This document shows, in pieces, positions 1 to 11,617 of a DNA stretch of 64,000 nt (position 1 is the first letter of the stretch; the number at the start of each line of letters is the position of its first letter). Below the pieces are notes generated by a model, which worked only from the letters and a program-made list of their open reading frames with translations, was not told the DNA's origin and did not search any database. The stretch is from Pseudopithomyces maydicus. Lineage: Eukaryota; Ascomycota; Dothideomycetes; Pleosporales; Didymosphaeriaceae. Position numbers and translations under genes: made by a program. The stretch is taken from positions 558,001 to 622,000 of the forward strand of contig JANTUC010000008.1 in the NCBI GenBank assembly GCA_026873275.1, given 5' to 3'.

Positions 1-559
1 CTCCACGTCCTCCAAGTCCTCTGCATTGGTCACGACATCATTCACTAGGTTCTACTATCGGATTTCTGCCGTCGACAATCTTCGACACCTCGATTTAGCA
101 TATGTTCATATCATGCATGTGCCGACAGATTTGATCAAGACAAAACCACTACGCTCATTCAAGGTTCTGCACTGTTCTATGGGCAAAGACGAATGGAGCC
201 TGCTACTCTACTTCTCTTCTGAAGACATGTCCAATCTTGAGATGGTCTATCTTGACAGCATCTACCTAATCGGCATCAATCATAGCGCCCCGGAATACTA
301 CGACAAATTTGGGCCTCGAGACCAGTCCACGAGTGTCATCCTGCGTGGCAAGAAGCAAATCCTAGAAGGCATGATTACATTGCGCAATCCTTGTAACGCG
401 TACCCAAACTCTCAAAAGCCGGTCACTCTTTCCCCTACTTATGAGAAAAAGATCGACATGCGGAAAGCACAGGCAGCCGCTGCGGGAAGGCTGGTCTTCG
501 ACAAGGAGATGGGGACGACCAAATTGATTGATGGGTCGAAACTGGTTGAATTGAAGTAG
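1..559 (+). CDS. Partial uncharacterised protein, possibly F-box/LRR-like
   Basis: This is the 3' part of a gene cut by the left edge. The last frame reads to the stop at 557-559 and begins with a leucine-rich stretch (around DNLRHLDLAYVHIMHVP) that resembles the spacing of leucine-rich repeats in fungal F-box proteins. It ends in an alanine-rich, basic tail that looks non-globular. Bases 1-45 read in another frame as LHVLQVLCIGHDI before a stop. Either that is a preceding exon joined by an intron I cannot define, or bases up to the CACTAG near position 48 are intron. I recognise no domain with certainty; the F-box/LRR idea is inference from composition only. Confidence 0.5.
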   Translation, partial: STSSKSSALVTTSFTRFYYRISAVDNLRHLDLAYVHIMHVPTDLIKTKPLRSFKVLHCSMGKDEWSLLLYFSSEDMSNLEMVYLDSIYLIGINHSAPEYYDKFGPRDQSTSVILRGKKQILEGMITLRNPCNAYPNSQKPVTLSPTYEKKIDMRKAQAAAAGRLVFDKEMGTTKLIDGSKLVELK

Positions 560-854
560 ATGTAGAAGCCCAAGCAGGGTTCTTCAGTGCGAGGGAGCAA
601 TTGTATTGTAGAGGCAGAAAACTGCATTTGCATTCACAAGGGAAGGGATGAAGAATCCTGGGACCTTGGCAATAATTATCACATCATAGAAATCATGACA
701 ATGACTGTCTGAAATGACCTGGTTTGCAAAACTGTTCCGGTGATCAAGAACACTCGTAATGCTTATATTGGTATTCAATCATAGATCTACGCTACTGCAG
801 GTATTCTGGAGTATACCTCCTACCGTGAGGATATTTTATCATCATTGCGTTTGT

Positions 855-2155
855 TCATTTCCACCAACCATACTTCGTAGACGTCGATTTGACGGTACTC
901 TTGGCTGTCGACTTTGCGGTCGTCTTACAAGATGTCGTTGTTGCCAGTGTCGATGATTTCTTCGTGGACGAACTTGGCTTTGGTGTCGATGTTGACTTCG
1001 GTGTAGATGTTGACTTTGGAGTCGAAGTTGGCTTTGGTGTGCTCTTGGTGGAAGTCTTTGGGGGCACGCTTGGCGTTGTCTTGCAGGACGTCGACGAAGT
1101 CTTCTTAGTGGAGCTAGAAGACGTCTTTACCGTTGAAGTCTTTGGACAATTGTATCCTATGCCCACGGAGGATGTGGTATGAACAGAAACAGAAGAAGAG
1201 GTTAACTTGCTTGAGGATGATGGCGTAGATGTAGACGAGTACGGTGTCGAAGTGGCAGATGGGATAGATGAGGATGAAGACGAGATGACGGGAGGACCAC
1301 ATGGTTCAGTCGATTCGAGATTCTTCGCAACGTAGAGTGACAACCGATCAGGACCGCCACAGAATTGTGTACTATTACCTGTGCATGGTGTAGAGCATTG
1401 GGCAGAGTCAGTCGAAGCCGTCCCATTGCCCAGGACAACACCACAATAGCATTCGCGTCCAAACTCGGTACCTGCGAACGGAAATCCTTTCGCACCACAA
1501 GCGTTCAGACATGTTTGTGTTGTCATGACGGTGATGTTGAGGTAGTCCCATTGCGAGTAGTCGAGAGAGCGACCACTTTCGCCCTCGGTGTAGCAGCCAA
1601 GCGACAAGTAATCATCCGAAATTGCGATGTCATCTGCATCTGTGAAAGTCGGGTCCTGATAGATAGACACTCTATCTGCCCCACCACAAGCTTGAGTGGA
1701 ATCACCTTTGCAAGTCAGCAGTGTACTGGAACAAGGGAGGCTACTTTACCATTGCAAGGAAGATTGCACTCCTCTTCTGCGGCTTTGATGGCCGACACAC
1801 TAGTTCCACAGAAGCACTGGCCTTTGCCGGTTAGGTCTATTGTACATATGCAGCATTATTGGGTGGCCTGACCATAATATTCCAACCCCGCGTATCGGTA
1901 GTTGTTACCCTTGCAGTAGGCGGTGCATTGCTCGATTGTAGCATTGTTGAATTCGAGGTCGGCCTTGAATGGCAGAGCACGACTTGTCACAGAGTCTGCA
2001 TAGCAACCAGAATATACAAACTTGGTGTACGGATAGACACACGGGGGTTGTGGGGGATTGTTCCTAGCGAACAGCGACTGGGATGCAGAAGCTACGGCCA
2101 CCAAGCCAGCGACTGCGAAAAGAGTCATGATGAATCTCAGCAACGAAACCGCCAA
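855..2155 (-). CDS. Secreted protein with two WSC domains and a Ser/Thr-rich tail
   Basis: Exons on the minus strand are 2155-1873, 1821-1750 and 1705-855, joined across introns of 51 and 44 bases; both joins restore conserved WSC sequence (YYGQCFCGTS and CNGDSTQACGGADRVSIY). The protein starts with a signal peptide (MAVSLLRFIMTLFAVAGLVAVASA). It then has a first WSC domain (from GCYAD) and a second (from GCYTEGE to the CGGPDRLSLY signature), followed by about 130 residues of Ser/Thr/Lys/Pro with tandem STSTPKS units. WSC domains bind carbohydrate in wall sensors and secreted enzymes. No transmembrane helix or GPI signal follows the tail, which ends TKYGWWK, so I infer a secreted or wall-associated glycoprotein rather than a Wsc1-type sensor. 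No catalytic domain is visible. Confidence 0.88.
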
Positions 2156-2210
2156 ATTTTGGATGTGATGGTCGTGATGCTCACTCGGCGATCTGCAGCG
2201 CGATCTACAT

Positions 2211-2218
2211 CTTTTATA
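2211..2218 (-). promoter_or_regulatory. Probable TATA box of the WSC-protein gene
   Basis: The minus strand reads TATAAAAG here, about 56 bases before the start codon at 2155. The motif is canonical and the distance fits a short fungal 5' leader. No transcript evidence is available. Confidence 0.5.
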
Positions 2219-3404
2219 ACTCCCAGGAAGAAGTATTGATTCTGTCGTTCAACTTCGTATCTGCCTGTCTCAACGGTGGCGTGCACGAAGCGCTCGCGGC
2301 TGAGTGGCAATTATCGTGAACAGAGCACGTTCTAGACCTCCAGTGGTATTTCCTTGGACCAAGCCAGCCGCAGGGTCGTAATCGACAGGCACAGCTTCCC
2401 CTTTCAAGCATATTTCCTGCATGACAGCAGCAGCTTGACCGAAAAATGCGCCGCTGCATCGTGTTTCCCGCTCCCCGGTACCTGAGCACGACGTTTTAGG
2501 ACGCTTATCGCCAGGCAAGCCCATATACGGCTTATTGGCTAATATAGAAAACGTGCGAGATAATAATGGATGCAGTTCCATGCAGCAAAAATATTGGAGA
2601 CGGGTTGGGGTCGGAAAAAGGAGACATCTAATTCGATAGCGATAGTTAGCGAATGGCACGTGCATACGCTAGCAGTGGGGGTTATGGAGTTCGCTTCCAC
2701 TTGCCTTGTGGTCTCTATCAGCCATCGCATAAGACGCTGTTATCATGGGTACCCCATGGGAGGTAGAAGCTACTAACAGTTTCCTGGATGTTAACCACAT
2801 ACTGCTGCTGCTGCTGCTGTTGCTGTTGTCATGGATATGCATTTCACTGCAGCCCGTGGGCTCTCTTTTCGTTCAGTGAAACAGATCAGATCGTTCTGTA
2901 TAAACAACAGGGAGTTTTCATGGACCAGTTTAGCTGGATCAGCTGCTTAAAAGGAATAGGGTTTCTATTAGTAGACGTGTTACTCGTGTAAGGAATCAAT
3001 CGCGGATGTAAAGATGACATCTAGTTCTAACTCTGAATATTATACGACTTGCCATTGTGATTGACTTAGGGGCTCCAGGGCTATCACTTAGAATGTTGCT
3101 CACGGTAATAGTAGACTGTTCTTTCTTTCCTAGTTCGCGATTGCTGTTGATTGTGATGCTCTTTCCTACGTGCTGCGTAAGCTCCTCCCTTCTTTGCCGG
3201 TCAGTTCGCCTTCATCTAGGAACGAATACTCGTGGTGCTCGAATACGACCCCAGCAGCCTCACCCATCACCGTCCTCGCGGTGATGCATCGCTCTGATAC
3301 TGACCCTTTCAAGATAACGGTGAGTCTCTTTAGCAAACGCCAGCATCTTCTCATGCTACACGTGGCCCAAACGTACAGACGTCTATTCATCCTTAGCATT
3401 CAGT
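2219..3404. other. Gene-free stretch between WSC gene and kinase gene
   Basis: No convincing coding sequence is present. Short open frames on both strands lack recognisable domains or coherent splice joins. The stretch holds a CTG microsatellite and presumably the upstream regions of the divergent WSC and kinase genes. Confidence 0.6.
2802..2828. repeat. CTG trinucleotide microsatellite
   Basis: Six uninterrupted CTG units followed by TTG-CTG-TTG variants. It lies outside any gene I can support, so the poly-cysteine reading it creates is not regarded as coding. Confidence 0.85.
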
Positions 3405-6400
3405 ATGTTGTCGCTCGTTGCCAATAGGAAGCGGAAAGACGCCCACAACCGCAACGTCACCTCTCAAGAGAAAGGCAAGGTTCGCATACTTGAGCGTAAC
3501 GGAAGCCATGTCTCCACGTCTTCCGTCAAGTCGCCGGCAATCAAGTCCAATCTTCCGTCATTACGCACCTTCAACAACCTGCGCCGAGGAAGCATCAAGA
3601 TTTTCTCTATCTTAAGAGGCAACAAGAGTTTGTCTCACTATGTTCGAAATATCTCATCATTGATTGGATCCAGGCTCAGGCATTAGCTTAGGGACCTTCA
3701 CTGTTGAAAGTAACAGCTCGAGCCCGCAGACTTCCGACAGTACACGCCGCCCTGAAGACGTAAGCCTTACGACCCCAAAGGTACAGACAGTTTTGCAGTG
3801 TCCCAGTGTTTCCGAGATCGCTTCCTCAAAGCCAGCGATAAACCTGATGCGAGATGCGTCTTCCATGCTTCACTTGCCTAGTGCAGCCGGATTTGATGGG
3901 TCAGAGCCGGTCATGGATGCAAGAGTGCGACATCCTGCGGCTCTGCATACGAGCCGCTCAACGCCAGGCCTCTCGCAGCAATTGTCACGAAGAATATCCT
4001 CTAGTCTTTTACACAAAGCGACTGTGATTCATCGACCCAAATTAAACTCGCGCCCCACGGTACTAAATAGAAACGACATGAGTTCGCATCAGTCCATACA
4101 GGTACAACAGCTTGATGCTACAAGCGAGACTTCCTTGCTACAAGGAACAATGAGTGATGCTCCCACTCTACCTTCTCAAATATCTAGTCTTGTCGGGAGC
4201 AGCAATCCTCTCAGCCTGCAATCTCTGTCAACAGCACCAACATCGCTCGTGTCTTCAGGCGCTCCTCGATCGGGGGAAACGACACAACGAGGAAATAATG
4301 GCTTTCGTCATGTTTCAGGAGGGGTTCACCATTACTTGAGCTATCGAGTGATCAAATCAATAGTCAATGGCTTGTTTTTCCACGACAGGATTCTCCTGTG
4401 TTGTCACGCCCATCGGTAGCTACTGTCGAGAACGCAGCAGCAGCAAAAGTGTTTTTCGAATCGCATTTCAACACGTTACTTGGCACCAAAGTGAGCCCTC
4501 GTTCATTGCGGAGGCGCAAAATTGAGCGGAAGATGTATGCAATGGCACTCTCCAATGAGCGACGCCACCAAGTGAGACTGGAATGGTATACCGCGGAAAG
4601 TACCCACCTTCGCCAGACGCGCGTTCTAAAGTCAAAGAGCCTCGTTCGACAACAGACGAAGGGGGTGCATATATCGAACTATGAGATTGTACGTGTGCTG
4701 GGTAAGGGAAGCTTCGGCGTCGTTCGCCTTGTGCGTGAGAAAAGTGACCCCTCCACCAACAGCGGGCATTCTACGGGGAGCAGTTCAGAGAAGATTCCAT
4801 ACCTAGATGGTCTGAGCGATTTCGAAAATTCTCCGTCTCAGAAGCAAGTGTTCGCGATGAAGGTCATCCGAAAATCGGACATGCTTCGGAATAGCCAAGA
4901 GGGCCATCTACGTGCTGAACGAGACTTCCTAGTTGCTTCGGAGAATTCAAAATGGGTTGTTCCGCTAATTGCAAGCTTCCAAGACAACAACAATCTATAC
5001 CTGGTAAAATTTCTTTGAGCCCAGTTTGCGTAGCCTTGACAGACTGACAATATTTCAGGTCATGGAGTACATGGTGGGTGGCGATTTCCTCGGGTTATTG
5101 CTCCGTGAAGATATCCTCGACGAGAACGTTGCCAGATGGTACATCGCAGAAATGATCCTCTGTATTGAGGAGGCACACAAAATGAATTGGATACACCGTG
5201 ACATCAAGCCCGACAATTTTCTCATCACTTCATCTGGTCATCTGAAGATCTCGGACTTTGGACTCGCATTTGACGGCCATTGGACCCACAACCAGACATA
5301 TTACAATGAGCAAAGATACACACTACTTCGTGACCTGGATTTACAGGTTCAAGGGGATGCACAGGACTGTCAAGAGGAAAAGGAAAGGCAAGAGCATCGC
5401 AAGGCTTTCGACCTGATTAACGGGAGAACTTCGCGCGGGAGATTCGAAGCCAAGCAAGACGGAGCGAATGGGCCCATCATCGACTGGCTCAATCGGACCC
5501 AGAAACGTGAGTTCGCAAAAAGTGTGGTGAGTTATCTCAATCCAGTTCATAATAGCATCACGAATTTATTGTCTGATGTTGCTCTAGGTTGGGACTAGTC
5601 AATACATGGCACCAGAGGTCATCAGAGGGGAAAGCTATGATGGGAGATGTGACTGGTGGAGCATTGGCGTTATACTCTATGAATGTCTCTACGGGTGTAC
5701 CCCTTTCTTTTGTGAGAATCGGCAGGCGACGAAGAGCAGAATCTTGGTAAGCACTTGATTCAAACTGAGTAGTTGAGTACTAATATCTCCAGGATCACAA
5801 GAACTATCTAAGATTCCCACCGGAGCAACGCTATGCCCGACCAAACATGGATCGGGTAAGAATTGTGTGCCTATCAACTATCTATGTTTGACTAAATGGT
5901 GCGCCACTCTAGGTACCCCTTCAGGCAGTCTCCCACGGTGCCATTGACCTTATGACTCGCCTTTTAGCAGAGCGCGCTGACCGACTATCCGCAAAGCGTT
6001 ATCGAGAGAACGATTGGATACTCCACGATTGCCGCATAGGTGCCCGCCGTGTACGTAACTTCCACACTACGGGACACATCGTCTTTCCGAACGATGCGGA
6101 AGATATCAAGAACCACTCTTTCTTCCGAACCATTCAGTGGCAGAATTTACATCTCACGCGTCCGCCTTTTGTACCTCGGGTGCATGGTGGTCAGCCGATC
6201 ACCAAGTATTTCGATGACGAGGCAGAGATCATGAGTGCCTCGGATCATCTGGACTCTTCGAGCTACGACCACGCAGCTGCAGAAGATGTCACTCCTGTTG
6301 TTGAGCGAAAGATTATAGATGGCGATGGTGGAGCCGACTTATTGCCTCAGCAAGAGCCTTCAACAAAGGGCACCAAGCGCATTCAGAGAAGGAAGAAGGA

Positions 6401-6642
6401 TAGGAAGAGGCCGAGAGACAAACTCCTACGTGATCCGCAGGTCGGTCGAACGATCTTGGAACTGAGGAAGAAAGGTAAACTGCAGTGGAACATCTGGGTG
6501 GAAAAAATGCTCATGCTAGTCATCAGGTGCCTTTGTAGGTTATACGTACCGTCGACCTCGTTTCACACTGCCAGAGCTAGAGGAAAAGATGGCTATGAAA
6601 ACAACGCCGACTAGGCCAAGTATCATTCCAGCTTGTGCGTGA
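3405..6642 (+). CDS. NDR-family AGC serine/threonine kinase
   Basis: Eight exons: 3405-3627, 3692-4347, 4389-5003, 5059-5526, 5588-5746, 5793-5855, 5913-6474 and 6527-6642, giving 953 residues with all phases consistent. Residues 1 to about 300 are Ser/Thr-rich and look disordered. A helical Arg-rich segment before the kinase domain (AAAAKVFFESHFNTLLG, then RRRKIERKM) resembles the Mob-binding region of NDR kinases. The kinase domain starts near residue 390 with GKGSFG, followed by FAMKVIRKSD, HRDIKPDN, DFG (about 563) and MAPEV (about 662). The roughly 100 residues between DFG and APE include the long NDR-type insert, ending KREFAKSVVGT with the activation-loop serine. The last exon carries the hydrophobic motif FVGYTYRRP with its threonine. 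Family and likely Mob-dependent regulation follow from these motifs. It does not look like the closest COT1 or Dbf2 form; a Ppk35-like kinase is my guess. Confidence 0.92.
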
Positions 6643-6960
6643 GGGTGAAAACAATGTGTGGGTGGGGTCTGCCTGCTGCTAAGAGAGTCCAAGGCTTTCT
6701 TTTTACTTTTGTATTGTTAGACCAACCTATGATCTTGTTTCTTTACACTGCTACTTCTCTTCTGCGTGACAATAACTTCGTATGTGAATGTTCATTATAT
6801 CCGTAATGATAAAATTCAAGCCAATATAGGAATTGTAAATACAGGAAGCAACAGGTGGAAGAGAAAACAGGGGTATCTAAGGCACCTTAACAGTCATCCA
6901 ATCTCCGAGCAATTCAGGGTATCTCAGCCAGATTCGTCGAAATCATCATGATCATCTCGC
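6643..6960. other. Intergenic interval between convergent genes
   Basis: A short AT-rich spacer between the 3' ends of the kinase gene and the RapZ-C-like gene. I see no gene or repeat; it presumably holds both polyadenylation regions. Confidence 0.6.
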
Positions 6961-7985
6961 TCAATGAGGCTCCTTCCTTCCCCTCTGTCTGTGGACATGC
7001 CTCACCTTGACCCTTACTCCCAACCTCAAACTTATCAAGCCCTGCGCAATCCTCTCCGCAATACTTACACTCCGATGGGTCCCGTATTGACAACACACGC
7101 TTAGTGCGACGTCACTTAGAGGGCGTCTATCCCAACCTTCGCATCTCTGTCTTCGGCTTGAGTAAGTCATAATATCCTCGATGGCGGCAGATACAGCCCT
7201 CCGAGCACGCGGATCTTCCATTACGTAGTCTTGAACGATGGGCGAGATACCCGAGTACGCATCACATACGTGAGCCGGTGGGGGCCTGAAACTCGATGCT
7301 CGTATCGTGTAAAGATGGGGAGTGCCAGATGGGAGCTCGTTGGTGAGTAGTCGGTGGACAGCGGAATCTGAACCGGCGCGAGTGTGTGCGTACGTGATTA
7401 TCCAGATGATAGGCTCCTATTGGGATTATAGTTTAGATTGTATATTTGAGGGGATAATGTAAACTATGTGAGACTTACGGGTGTTTCCAGGCGGTACAAG
7501 TTATGTCGAGGAGGCTGTCGTGGCAGGGGAGCAGGTGGCGTCACAGAACGCTCACGTCTCGCTGGTACCTAGTACTGTAAGAGAATGATATATGTGATAG
7601 GATTACCACGTGATCATTGTCGCAGGTTGTACAAATGATCACAGACTTACATAGTTTGGCCTACGCGATGGTTCGACCTCATCTGGTGTCTGGAGAAACT
7701 CAGCATTCCCGGTTCATAGATCATATTGATCGAACTACCACCCACCAAATCGAAATGGACCTTCTTCTTAGGAGGGCTGGTATATTGATAGACCTGCCTC
7801 GGCATTGGTTTCGACGGAGGTGGTGACTCCCTCAGGTGGCGCTCTGTGGCTCGAGGTACAAATGCTGTTGCACGGGGGAAGTAACGGATTGGCGGCGGCG
7901 CTGGCTTCGAAGCGTAGTAGACAGGGTATCCGGGGGCGAAGCGGGAGTTGGACGGCCACCGGAGAGACTGCCGATCTCGTTGCAT
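6961..7985 (-). CDS. Uncharacterised protein with RapZ C-terminal-like domain
   Basis: Minus-strand exons 7985-7746, 7698-7651, 7568-7479 and 7416-6961 join in phase to 277 residues. The reading frame changes at every join, so no single frame shows the whole protein. The first 125 residues are Pro/Arg-rich and low complexity. From residue 127 (EPIIWIITYAHTRAG) the sequence becomes globular and follows the layout of the C-terminal domain of bacterial RapZ. An arginine/proline stretch leads to CDAYSGISPIVQDYV, then a helical segment, then CQYGTHRSVSIAERIA (Cys235 to about residue 250), matching the RapZ CxGGxHRSVxIAE phosphate-binding loop. The N-terminal P-loop kinase half of RapZ is absent. 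In bacteria this domain binds glucosamine-6-phosphate and the sRNA GlmZ; any such role here is inference. An in-frame GTG upstream at 8036 was not used; the first ATG is at 7985. Confidence 0.8.
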
Positions 7986-10900
7986 TGTGTTACTTGATGC
8001 TCGTGATAGGCGGTTGTGCGACGGCTGTTTGCACACGGCGGCTAGTTAAGGGATTCAAACGAGCGTATTGATTTGGGAATCTAGACAAGAGAAAATTTGG
8101 TAGAGAATAAAGGTGTGTGAGTGCGAGAGCATCGAAGAGGGTGATTCATATTGATGCACTGAGTCAAAGCAAGTGGTGGTCGTACGCAGGCACTTGGGCA
8201 ATGGCGGTCGCACATGTTCATCCCATCTTGCTTTCCTATTCTGGGAGCATGGGAAGTGGTAGTTGGACAAAATCATATAGCTCTTAGACTAGTGACCAGA
8301 AGAACGGATAGAGAGAGATATTTTGCCTGGCTCAACAGTAAGAGAGAGCACGCATTGCCTTCCCACAGGCGGCGATGGGAGAATTATGAAACATGCTCCC
8401 AAAGAAGGGAACCCCCGCACATAAAAAGGACATCATTCTGACAGCAGCAATACCAATTCCAAAGAACAAGTGCAAAGAAGTGGCGAAACGATACTGTAGC
8501 CTTTGTCCACTATGTCTATGCGCCCCTGAAATGGTCGTCGACTACAGTATAGATTTCACTGCCATGTAAGATCGCTCCTGCCCGGCCGGAGGCACGTGAA
8601 TTCATCATCATGCCGAGTGATGACTATACTTCCCCAATGGCATTCTACCAATCCTGCCTGCTTACTCTCCGCCTGACCATTCGTTCAATTCTTCTGGAAC
8701 ACGCCCCCAGGATTCCTCACCCACTGCTTCACCACCTGCCACGTGCACCTTCCTCGTATATCCGGGAGATAGTCGTAAAACCCGAGAACGAGTCGAATGC
8801 GAGTCATTCCAGCATTCCGCACGTGAAGAGGGGGAGACACTGTGTTGTAGGAGTATGCACGTCCAGCCCTAAAGCGTAACAGGAGCAAATTGTGGCGCAC
8901 TGCGCCTTTGCTTTTCGTAGTCCAACGGGTCCCGCTGAATCCTACAGGAACACCTTTAGTGTCGTTTAGAAAGCGAGCCAGAAGCTCTCAAAACCGGGGT
9001 AATCTCGTGCGGCAAAGAGGGCTTTTATTGAGCAGGGCAGGAAGGCCGAAGGCGGTGGTTTTCGTGCGGTAGCCTGTGATGTGGCAGTCCAGCCCAATGT
9101 AACGGCTTTGTGTAACGTGCGCAGATGGAGATGTGGACCTGCTACGATCACGGCCTCTGTCTCTCTCGGTGTGTTCTCTAGCTCCGAGATAATTCGTGGA
9201 GAAGGCGGGAGAATATACACCGGGACGCTTGATCAGCATCGCGCCGTGGCCCATGTGTACCGCGGCAACGTCTACGGAGCTACGCGCGACTGCTATGTCC
9301 GTCCAAGTGTACAATACGCGCGTACAGTTGGCTGCACGAGCGTGATTGAGAGATGAAATTACTGTGATGGGAATAATACAATGACCACAGTTGCTGTCAC
9401 CTACTCTTCTGCGTAAGGTCCTTTTCCTTTTGATGCTTCTATTGCGCTCCACTCAAGCTCCTTAACATGTACAATTGAGATATTGACTGGGGCATGCAAC
9501 GCTAGGGCGCAGCAGATAGTTCCTGCACGGTTTCATGGAAAAGACGCAATCCAAGGTGTCTGTGTGCTAGGTAGCTTGTAAACAAGCCCGAGAGTTGAGG
9601 AGTGCACGGCTGTCATATTACACCGGTGTCATGGTAAATGTTTGTCGCGGCGTTTGTGTTAGCTTAATCGATTCGCAAGAAACAGGATCCAGATAATAGA
9701 ACACTAGTTATCTATTTGGAATGCACACAGTGTTTCAGTTTGAAAAGTTTCACGTGCAGTTTCTTGATCGCGAATCAAACAACGGTTGAGACCCGAGTCA
9801 GCAAGAGAACCGCTGGTAACCGAATTTTGTTATTTCGGCGGAGGCATGCAGCCGATGACGGAGACAAGAGGATGGGCGAGCTCGGGGTTGTGGAGTTTTG
9901 TGTTACCCTAGTTTCCAACTGTGTCTGTGCCAAGCTGTGCGATGGCTTGTGATTGCGCACTGCATATCCACAGCACAGGACAGGGTATAAGCCGGTGCTT
10001 AAATGTCGCGAATCTTGTTGTTTCAAGGATGTGGTGCGGTAGAATTGGATCCCGAATCCACGTACCTCAAAAATAGGCCCGTTCGGTGGAGTGAACGCAG
10101 TCGCTAATGCCGAGAGGCTGTCTACGCGTTCAGACTGGATTGCAAAGCTTTTTGCCGAGCCAGCCATGGCCAATGATAAATTATCAATGGTCCAAGGCAG
10201 GATCCTACGGCTTTCCCGACTCTACGGTGGCTTTTGGGAAAACTGAAGAGAAGCAATGATTCATCGCTTGGACAAAGGATGGCATCCTCCCTCATCAGGT
10301 AGGCATCAAACATGCCGTGGCCTCTCTCAAACAATAGCTCTTGGAGGATTGCAAGATTGCATTAGGAAATTAGCACGACGGAACACGTGCGCACCCAAGT
10401 TTTTCTTTTTCCATCGACTAAAGCTCGACCAAGGTGGCACAAGTGTTGTGACCGAGCATTTGTTTTATCATCCCCACCAGCAACCCTGGCCCACGAACCG
10501 TTCAGGAAGGCATCCCTAACTAGAGGACCCTTGATCTTCCTTGCATGCGGGCTTTATGCGCCTCTAGGTTTGCCTGCACTGGTCTGCATTGATTGCCGAC
10601 AGATACGGCAATGGCGATGGCGATACCCGTCGACCCCGAACCCCCAAACTCAATCGTGGCCCCATGCGACTGTGGATTTAGGGCGCGAGCTTCGGAGATG
10701 ACGTCCGGCGAATCGAGATCTATCTGTTAGGTTTACTTACATATGTAGGTAAACTGCGTTTCGCATACGGACCGTCAGCCGGAAAATTTGATTCGTCGTG
10801 TCTCAATGCTACAACAACAGCAACAACGTAATAGACTATTTCGAGTGCTTCAAGCTTGCTGTGCTGAAGTTAGGCAACCCTCGGTCAATTCTGCGTCCGT

Positions 10901-11002
10901 CGTATTCTAGTAGCTGTCCAATATCCGAGGGATACGCGGATAATTCGGCAAATTGTAGCATTGGAAGTGCAGCGGGGGTCCTGCAGAAGAAGAAATGTTG
11001 CA

Positions 11003-11098
11003 GCACACACACGTACACACGTACCTATACGCACGCACACACTCACTCACACACCTACACCCACCCACACTTGTATACCCACCCACACACTCACACGA
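11003..11098. repeat. Imperfect CA/CAC-rich simple-sequence tract
   Basis: About 95 bases of interrupted CACA, CACG, CTCA and CACC units. A further CACACCCACCCACC patch lies at about 11416-11430. The open Thr/His-rich frames across it are produced by the repeat. Confidence 0.85.
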
Positions 11099-11590
11099 AC
11101 AGACAAAGAGAGGAGAGGGTGTGGGCAATGCGACACTCGCTATAATATGAAATGACGACGAACCCCCCGCCCAATAGGAGCTGTGGAGAAGTCTTCTGAC
11201 GGTCCGAGACAATCCTAGAGTAAGGTGCTTTTCTAGATCACCACCAGGATCCCAATCCTCCATCGGAAAAGGACACCATTCGCAGAAAGAGGCATACTAT
11301 TGGGTATCAGATTGCGAAAGCCTCACTCCTCCATTCAGGTTAAGTTGGTTGACTGATGCTACGCCGTCAGCGCACGCACATGCTTACGCACTTGCCTGCC
11401 AACATACAGTACGCGCACACCCACCCACCCTGGCCTCCTCGTGATTGTATAGTAATCCAAAACCCAAGGGCAAGGGAAAGAAAAAAGAACATACGCTGCA
11501 AAGCACATTTCGCATTCCCATCGTTGCCAACGCATTTTGACGTCGCCGTCTACATCTCCACACTATGGCGTATATGCATCGTACTGTACG

Positions 11591-11617
11591 TATGTACAGT
11601 ATGTACAGTATGTACAG
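11591..11617. repeat. Three tandem copies of the 9-mer TATGTACAG
   Basis: Three exact adjacent copies of a 9-base unit containing the palindrome TGTACA, followed about 100 bases later by the related GTACGTATGTATGTG. Function unknown. Confidence 0.9.

Noticed and set aside
2270..2665. 131-codon minus-strand frame
   Set aside because: No domain, and it lies directly upstream of the WSC-gene TATA box, where promoter sequence is expected.
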